A program made the position numbers and the translations under genes. This document shows positions 57,664-64,000 of a stretch of 64,000 bases of DNA, one piece after another. Position 1 is the first letter of the stretch, and every line of letters starts with the position of its first letter. The notes under the pieces were generated by a model that saw nothing but the letters and a program-made list of their open reading frames with translations, was not told where the DNA came from and did not search any database. This stretch comes from Silene conica (taxonomy: Eukaryota > Streptophyta > Magnoliopsida > Caryophyllales > Caryophyllaceae), in NCBI GenBank assembly GCA_029255685.2, contig CM055319.2, positions 12,572,747-12,636,746 on the forward strand, in the 5' to 3' direction.

Positions 57664-60211
57664 AAGTGGTATCAGAGAGAACGATCCTCAGGCCTAAACC
57701 AAATGAATAATAATGAACGTAGGAAGAGTCTAATAAAATGAACCCCAGGTTAGTAACTGTTAGGAGCCCCAGGATTGGGATGAGTTAGGGGCCCCCTCAA
57801 ACCAAGCCACTGGCCCTTTCAGTCTAACCTGGTAACCCTGAGTGATGCAGAGAGTGGGTAGTAACAAGATAAAAGATCAGACCTTTCCTAGATTGCCGAT
57901 ATTACACTAATAGTTTTGCAGGAGCGGAATGAGGTAAGTATTGATGTGAAACATGGTTGGAGGTATTGTGAAGCATGACAATGATATTGAATGTTGGTTG
58001 AAATATATGACTTCCAAGTTTTGAGAATATGAGTATGAGTATATGGTTTGAAATATGAGTTTGACTTGTATGGTGATATGCTTGCGGCTATATGATCCTT
58101 GGACCCTTAGGTAGAGATATAGTATAATGATGTGTGTAATGAGTTGATGATGGAAGCACCATAAGCTATAGCTACCTAGGAGGTTAGATGTAGGAGATAT
58201 ATGACCATGATTGACTGGAATGGTTAATAGAGCCAGCCATGCAATGTTGTTACAGATGTGGAATCAAGTTAAGTCCTGTGTGTAAGGCTAGTAGACCGAA
58301 ACGGATCTCGTGTCTGTTGATAATTGTTTTGTTGCTATTCTGAGTGTGTATATACTTCTTATTTGAATTCCTTATTCTTTGCAAGAGTTTACGGTTTGGC
58401 TTACTAGATAAACGTGATCGAATTTCGAGATTTATGATTGTTATTATTTTACTAATTGCCTTAGCAATCCATGTCTAGTGATATGCGGAATGTGTTGCCC
58501 CAAACCATTAATGTTATATAGTTATGTGTAGTTTATGCTTTAAATTTACATGCCAATTCCATATTTATTTATGCATATATAACTAGTGAATTATTTAATT
58601 GTTTCTACTTTTAGTTTCAAAATCTTTACTGTGTATTAGATGACAATTATAGTTGAAATGAGGAATGAATGTTAATGTGGTGTAAAGTGATGTCTATGCT
58701 TCAAATATTATGACAACGTGTTTTGGAAGAAGAATGGTTGAGTTTCGATGTAGTAATGTGAAATTGCAAAGGAACCAAAATTTTGATAAATTTCCAGAAT
58801 GTTAACTTGTTTGTGCGAGCTGCCATTTAAAATGTGTTTCATATATGTATATGAAAATGTTATGTATGACAACCTTCTGATTTAGCTTACCAATGCTTTT
58901 CGTTTCATGTTAATAGGAGTTATGTTCTGAGAGAAATAAATATTTTAGTCGACAGTGGTCAGATTGTTACTACACAGTTTTGATTTGACCCATGTTTTTG
59001 TAAAGGAAATCATTTAAAACGTGTTTATTGTTTATGCATAATTCCAACTCCACTGTTTAGAATATTCATTCATGTTTTCAAAATGATAAGCCACGTAAAA
59101 GCTTAATGAATCGTTATTTAATAGTGATTTTTGCAAGTTGCCCAAATTTCTATCTAATTGCTGTAAAGTTTCTGTTCGGACCAACTGAGTTGTAAAATTT
59201 GTTATAAATAACTCCCTTAAGTTTTGCATTTTATTCTCTTTCCTATAATTAGTTATTTCATTATATTTTATAAAAAACTATAATAGCTCGCAAAATAGCT
59301 AAGCGGTTATTTAATTATGATTTTGGAAGTTGTTGTGTGATGTAAGATTGTTGAAATGTGAAAGTTTTAAATAAGAAAATTTAATCAGACATGAATTCTG
59401 TAATGTACCCTGTAATATTCTGGAATAGCATTAGTAGTATGTACGATAGACATATGATATGAATATGAACGTTATTATATGATAATATAACCTTGTTATT
59501 TCGTTGGGTTTTGTATAAAGTAGTTTCAATCATACGGACACTATTGTTATGACCTCAAAATAATTATGTGGTGTTCATGTGTAATGTTAAAATCATATGC
59601 ATCAGAGGAGAGTCTGGACACGTGGTAGAATGAATTTAACTGGTAAACTCATTAGCATGATATAGCCAATCTAATTGTTATAAGTAAGTGTGAGTATTTT
59701 GAACAATGAGAATCTTGTTGATGTTCTTTCATATATTAATGGTATATCTTTGTCTAGTTCCCTGCGATTATAGTCTTTATAATTTCTTCATGTATATTGT
59801 TATGCCACAAAGTGAATTGCAAATTACTATGTTTAAAATCTGATCGCAATATATATTGAACTATTAATTGGTTTAACTTCTTTATACCTGGAGATGCTCA
59901 GCTGTTTTGCTAGTCTAAGATTGGTGTATACCTTGGGAAATATGTTAGTGCCCCATGTTAATAATTACTTTAGTTAAAATTTGCCTTATGTCTTTTCTAT
60001 AATATGTTTTTGCTTCTATAACATGATTATGATCATGAAATGTTTTAATTTATCAATTATGAACTATAAGTTAACTGATTGTCTACATTAGTGTAAATAT
60101 GTTAAGTTTGTGTTAAATGAGATTTCAAGGGTATGTACATGTTAGCTACCCTGATTTTGTTTTAATACGTAATGTGAAATTGTCAACTGTGTTTGATTGC
60201 TTTAAAAGCCG
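57664..60211 (+). mobile_element. leader/internal region of element C, no coding sequence recognised
   Basis: It starts with the primer-binding site (57667-57677). The next 2.5 kb are AT-rich with stops in every frame and no motif or repeat that I can name. Confidence 0.5.
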
Positions 60212-61000
60212 GTGTATGTTGGTAATGGTATTGGATATAACGATCCATGCTTCCACGGGCAAAACCTTAGCCAGGCGAGCCGTAACAATCCCTATGCCAG
60301 AGTAGGAGGGAACCCTAAGAACCCATTTCATCAATATCCACCTGAGGAATATCATGATCAAGGACAAGCTTGTGGTGTTATTCCGATACCATTTATGGCG
60401 CATGTTGAGCATATAATTGAAAATTATAGACAATATCCATATCTATCAGGGTATAAAATCCTTGATTTCAACTTATTCTCATGGGATGGGAAAATGTCGA
60501 CAATTGAACATTTAACCCGATTTACGAGTCAGTGTAGGGAGGCCGTTGATAATCAGTATCTTAAGTTAAGGTTATTCCCTAATTCGCTGACGAAGACTAC
60601 CTTCAGTTGGTATGTTCATTTAGCGCCCAATTCAATTCCGGATTGGGAAATAATGAAAAATCAATTCCATAGCCACTTTACTAGGATTGATCCTGGTACA
60701 GGCATTAGCGATCTAACAAGTATTCAACAAAAGACATGAGAATCTATTGATGAATACATGAGCAGATTTAAAAAACGTTAAGATATGATGTCATCCGAAC
60801 TTACCAGAAGGAGAATTCATAAGAATTGCTCAAGATGGTTTAGCCATACCATTTCGAAAGAGATTCGATGAGAACATCTTTAGGAATTTTATGGAACTGG
60901 CAGAATCAGTGAGCAAATATGAGCAAAGGTTAAGCAAATAAAGCCAACAGAAATATAGAGCGTTCAATTGTTTGACTTTAGAGTTTATAGGAGGAAGAGC
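60212..61000 (+). pseudogene. gypsy-type gag fragment
   Basis: The frame from about 60230 to 60738 reads NPYARVGGNPKNPFHQYPPE, then YKILDFNLFSWDGKMSTIEH, LTRFTSQCREAVDNQYLKLR, LFPNSLTKTTFSWYVHLAP and SIPDWEIMKNQFHSHFTR, the core of a Ty3/gypsy gag domain. After a TGA at 60737-60739 the same domain continues in broken frames (ESIDEYMSRFKK, then HTISKEIR). The type of gag would suit a Tat-like element such as K, but it lies downstream of element C. Its parent is unresolved. Confidence 0.75.
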
Positions 61001-61527
61001 TTTGTGAGATTGATATCGCAGAGATCCCAAAAGGTTCCCCATACCAGTGTCCTTTATTAGAAAGAAAAGAAGTTTCAGCGAATAGGGACATGAGAAATAA
61101 TAAGAAACGTATGGGCGAAAACTAGCTTAATTAGTTAGTTGCTCAATTATTCTGGATTGCTAATCAATATGGGCGAACCTACGTGGTAGCAAATGTATCA
61201 ATTGTTACCTCGAGAATCAGAAACGAAGCTAAGGTCAAATTTAAGTTCGGGCCAAAACTTTTATTATATATACATCAATGATAATTATTTTGAAAAAATT
61301 GATTTTTGATACAAAATTCTAACAACATATTAAAATATTAAATTGATCTTTTTAATACTGACTTCGACTAATTAACTACTCTGTATGTGAACCTTAAACC
61401 TTAAAGCTTGCAGAAATGCAGGAGTAGAGAGGTCTCAGGTTCGATTACTAGTTGGAGCGATGACCACTTGGCCACTGCACCTCCCGAAGGGGGTGACTTA
61501 CATGGTCCATGTGGTGGTGTGGGAATG
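61001..61527. other. unassigned repeat-derived sequence with a tRNA B-box-like string
   Basis: It is AT-rich up to about 61400. At 61432-61450 TCTCAGGTTCGATTACT resembles an RNA polymerase III B box, as in tRNA-derived SINEs or post-primer-site sequence. No A box at the right spacing is clear. It ends at the LTR of element J. Confidence 0.35.
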
Positions 61528-62808
61528 TGATACGTGCCTATTTTATGCATTTTATTTACTCTTTTGGCACGTATTTTCTTACACTTTCGTGACTTTTAGT
61601 TGCTTTTTCTCCCGAAACGGTTTACTTTGGCATTTCTATGTTTTATATGTAGGAATACGCGGAAGTGAGCAAAACCCAGCTTTATTTGCCTTTAGGAAGC
61701 TGTTTTTGAGTACTAGTATGGAGCAAGGAATCAGATGGTGCACTCAAGTATTATTTTCGGGCCAAATCGAAGCTGTAAAGGACGAGAAGCGGTCGACCGA
61801 CCTGCGATAGTGGTCGACCGACCGATGTCAAGTACGTAAACAGGCCCAGTTCTCCACAGAAGCCCAAATTCGCATGAAAATAAATCCGCATTGGCAGAGT
61901 CGGTCGACCGACCGACAAATTAGGTCGACCGACCAGACCCGGTTTCGAAGACTTCTGTTTTATTTTCTATTTTTCCTAATCTTGTAACAATTCTTATTTA
62001 AGGAGATCCAAACTCTAAAATTAGGTTAGGCAGCCCCAATTAGAGAAAAAACTCCATTGTTAGATTTTGGTACCAAGCTTTCATCTTTATTCTTAGATTT
62101 TCCATTCAAGTTGTAAGTTTGTCACAATTCAATATTTCCTTTTTATTCAATCTTGTTATTCATCTTGTTGTTATTTCTTATTTCATGTTTACCCTTTTAT
62201 TATCATCTTTGATTATGTTCATCTCTTTAATATTCTTGGTAATTGTTAGTTCCATGATAAAAAGTATGCATAGCTAATTCTTGTGATTAGGAATTAGGGG
62301 AACCATGTAAAGACTTGACTTTGATAAGTTTGATGATTAAATTACCAATCCCCCATTGTTGTTGATGAACTAATCCTTAGGATTGAAAGATTATTAGGAT
62401 TAGTTCAACAACAACTTTGGGATAGCCCTTGAACGAAAGTTTAGTGCTTTTCTAGGAACCCTAAGACCGTAAGGATTGGGTAGAATATTGACCAAAAGGT
62501 TTATTCTTTGTTCCTTGGGATTGTGTTATTTGATTATCTTACCTCTCATTGACTTGTTTTGACCATGGGGAACCAAAGTTCCTAATCCCCTTTTTTATCT
62601 TATTTTAATTTTCTTGTTAGTTTATTACCTTAGTTGTTAGTTTAAATCCCAATTCAAAACCCCCCTTTTTGGTTACTTGCAATAGACTTTAAATTTACAA
62701 ACATAATTTACCCTGTCTCTCTGTGGTTCGACCCTTGACTTATCCTATCTGAGTTTAAGCTGAGGTTTTATAAATCTTATCTTTGGCACCCCTCAACGAC
62801 GGGTGTCA
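61528..62808 (+). repeat. 5' LTR of element J (1281 bp)
   Basis: It begins TGATACGTGCCTATTTTATG and ends CAACGACGGGTGTCA, both matching the ends of the LTR of E read on the minus strand. It carries two pairs of GGTCGACCGACC boxes. Confidence 0.9.
61791..61934. repeat. two GGTCGACCGACC box pairs in the LTR of J
   Basis: Exact boxes start at 61791/61812 and 61902/61923, all in the same orientation. Both pairs have a 21-bp step. The pairs lie 263 and 374 bp into the LTR. Confidence 0.96.
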
Positions 62809-62813
62809 AATTT

Positions 62814-62831
62814 TGGCGCCGTTGCCGGGGA
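62814..62831 (+). other. primer-binding site of J (tRNA-Asp type)
   Basis: TGGCGCCGTTGCCGGGGA, five bases inside the LTR, is complementary to the 3' end of plant tRNA-Asp. It is identical to the site in E. Confidence 0.93.
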
Positions 62832-62956
62832 GACGGTATAATTTTGTTTGTTAATTTTTAGTTTATTTTTCTTGTCTTAAGGAACTTAGGTTCCTTAAGA
62901 CCGTTCTTACCTTTTCTTCTAGTGTTGTTTAGAAGACAGGTTTTTGAGAGGAAGGC

Positions 62957-63904
62957 TTGAGTACTCTCTTTATGGATTCTATTTATAGCTACCTACAGCC
63001 GAAGCCTAAAGATTTACCGAAGGGATTCACCTTGCCTACACCAACCACTGGCTCCTTTGAACTCCGCCCGACTCATATTTCTTTGGTGGAACAGAGTCGA
63101 TTTTCAGGTCTACCCGATGAAGATCCAATAAAGCATGTTACAACCTTCACAGATTATTGTTGTTTCATACCCCTACCTGAAGGGGTAACTAGAGATGAGG
63201 TGCTGGCAACGATGTTCCTGTTCTCATTAAAAGGAGACGCGCAAGAATGGTACCGGGACCTTGACAAGACAAGTGAGAAGATTACGGATTGGACCGCCTT
63301 GGCATTGGCCTTTTACAAGAAATACTTTCCTCTTGCAAAAGCCGAGGACTTGAGAAACCAAATCCGTAACTTTCAGCAGGGACCTGATGAAGGATTTTGT
63401 GAAGCATGGGATCGATTCAAGAAATTGGTCCGTTCTATCCCTCACCATAACCTTCAACAATGGGACCTATGTAACTGTTTTTACAACTCTCTTTATGATG
63501 ACTATAAGATGGTTCTTGATGTGGCCGCCAATGGAAGATTCCAGAACAACACCGACCATATGAAGGGTTGGAAAACCATTGAAGACATGGCGGTGCATAG
63601 GGCTACTTTTAAGGGTTCACGTGGGAATTCAAGAAGGCTGAATGTAGAGATGAATAGAGTGATGGCTCTTGAGACAACAGTTGAAGCCCGTTTTGAAAAA
63701 CTTGAGGCAACCCAGCTAAAGCTTGAAAGTGCGAACCTAGTTACTACGGTCGACAACACAGGAGAAATTGAGAAATTAAGAGCTCTTGTTGATGCCTTAA
63801 CCACGACAGTTTTCAAGATGAGTGAGGCTCACATTACCTCCACAAAAGTTTTTGAGGAGCACCTTGATAAACATAGCCAACCAAAGAAAAAGCTCTCCAG
63901 CTAG
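62957..63904 (+). CDS. Athila-like gag of J (315 aa open frame)
   Basis: The open frame starts about 125 bp after the primer site. It contains LPKGFTLPTPTTGSFELRPT, EDPIKHVTTFTDYCCFIPLP, TMFLFSLKGDAQEWYRDLDK, DWTALALAFYKKYFPLAKAE, FKKLVRSIPHHNLQQWDLCN, VLDVAANGRFQNN and then a coiled-coil-like tail (EARFEKLEATQLKLES). It corresponds segment by segment to the gag of E and is intact where E is frameshifted. It would form the particle that packages element RNA. The frame closes at TAG 63902-63904, before any zinc knuckle. The start could be a later Met, since an upstream Met-rich beginning is weakly supported. Confidence 0.88.
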   Translation: MSTLFMDSIYSYLQPKPKDLPKGFTLPTPTTGSFELRPTHISLVEQSRFSGLPDEDPIKHVTTFTDYCCFIPLPEGVTRDEVLATMFLFSLKGDAQEWYRDLDKTSEKITDWTALALAFYKKYFPLAKAEDLRNQIRNFQQGPDEGFCEAWDRFKKLVRSIPHHNLQQWDLCNCFYNSLYDDYKMVLDVAANGRFQNNTDHMKGWKTIEDMAVHRATFKGSRGNSRRLNVEMNRVMALETTVEARFEKLEATQLKLESANLVTTVDNTGEIEKLRALVDALTTTVFKMSEAHITSTKVFEEHLDKHSQPKKKLSS

Positions 63905-64000
63905 TTGTGAGGGACCCATGGAGACGCTAAATGCCATAAATCTAAGGAGTGGCCGTGTTTGTGAAGAATCAACTCAAGAGGATGGTCCAGCCGAAATTCC
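63905..64000 (+). pseudogene. start of gag-protease linker of J (NLRSGR motif), cut by window edge
   Basis: In a frame +1 relative to gag the DNA reads METLNAINLRSGRVCEEST, the conserved Athila linker motif (ITLRSG-like). The frame change or the stop at 63902 separates it from gag. This could be a mutation or a normal expression shift. Confidence 0.7.

Larger units (their letters stand above)
61528..64000 (+). mobile_element. Athila-like Ty3/gypsy element J, 5' part (continues beyond window)
   Basis: 5' LTR (61528-62808), tRNA-Asp primer site, leader, gag and the start of the linker are present in sense orientation; the rest lies to the right of the window. Its LTR ends, primer site and gag are relatives of those of E, but the LTR body differs. 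Confidence 0.92.

Overview
The window is nuclear DNA of a flowering plant, most likely a eudicot; I cannot name the species. The evidence is split plant genes with GT-AG introns (a Golgi O-fucosyltransferase-type protein, a chloroplast RbcX Rubisco chaperone, a vacuolar iron transporter) set in AT-rich DNA packed with LTR retrotransposons, MITEs and a mariner element. All three host genes lie on the minus strand, and each reads through in frame from ATG to stop once spliced (predicted 574, 169 and 248 aa).

Layout: 1-2331, 3' part of a decayed Ty1/copia element. 2665-9125, ten-exon O-fucosyltransferase gene, with a 289-bp TRIM element with identical terminal repeats in intron 7 and small MITEs in introns. 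9573-11740, a foldback MITE, a second repeat and a 5'-truncated LINE. 11811-15240, a large solo LTR (element A). 15390-33758, a decayed Reina-like Ty3/gypsy element (F) hosting a 13-kb Athila-like gag-protease element without RT or integrase (E, TSD AAGTG). E in turn hosts two solo LTRs (D, TSD CACTA; M, TSD AGGAT). 34593-47092, a Mutator-type MITE (I, 9-bp TSD) split by a copia element (G, TSD GAGTC). G is split by a solo LTR (B, TSD GGTGA) and by a mariner-like element (H, TSD TA) that sits in G's 5' LTR. 47477-48832, RbcX gene. 49592-53633, VIT gene. 54021-61000, a Tat-like LTR and leader (K) cut by a chromovirus-like LTR (C), then decayed gag. 61528-64000, 5' LTR, primer site and gag of a second Athila-like element (J).

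The most unusual signal is a paired-box module in the LTRs and internal DNA of the Athila-like elements. A 12-bp GC-rich box (GGTCGACCGACC or its reverse complement) occurs in pairs, and once as a run of four per LTR, with box starts almost always exactly 21 bp apart whatever the box orientation or spacer sequence. Solo LTR A, a different family, carries a different box (GCGCAGCCTGCGC) as a pair with the same 21-bp step. At about the same LTR position its relative B has GGTCGACCGACC-like boxes and an approximately 88-bp array of 35-bp palindromes. This looks like a conserved architecture, two helical turns apart, whose box sequence turns over.

The host genes show no functional link to one another. 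They are ordinary genes in small islands between retrotransposon nests. Exon boundaries were placed by reading splice signals and checking that phases close; TSDs and LTR ends were read directly.
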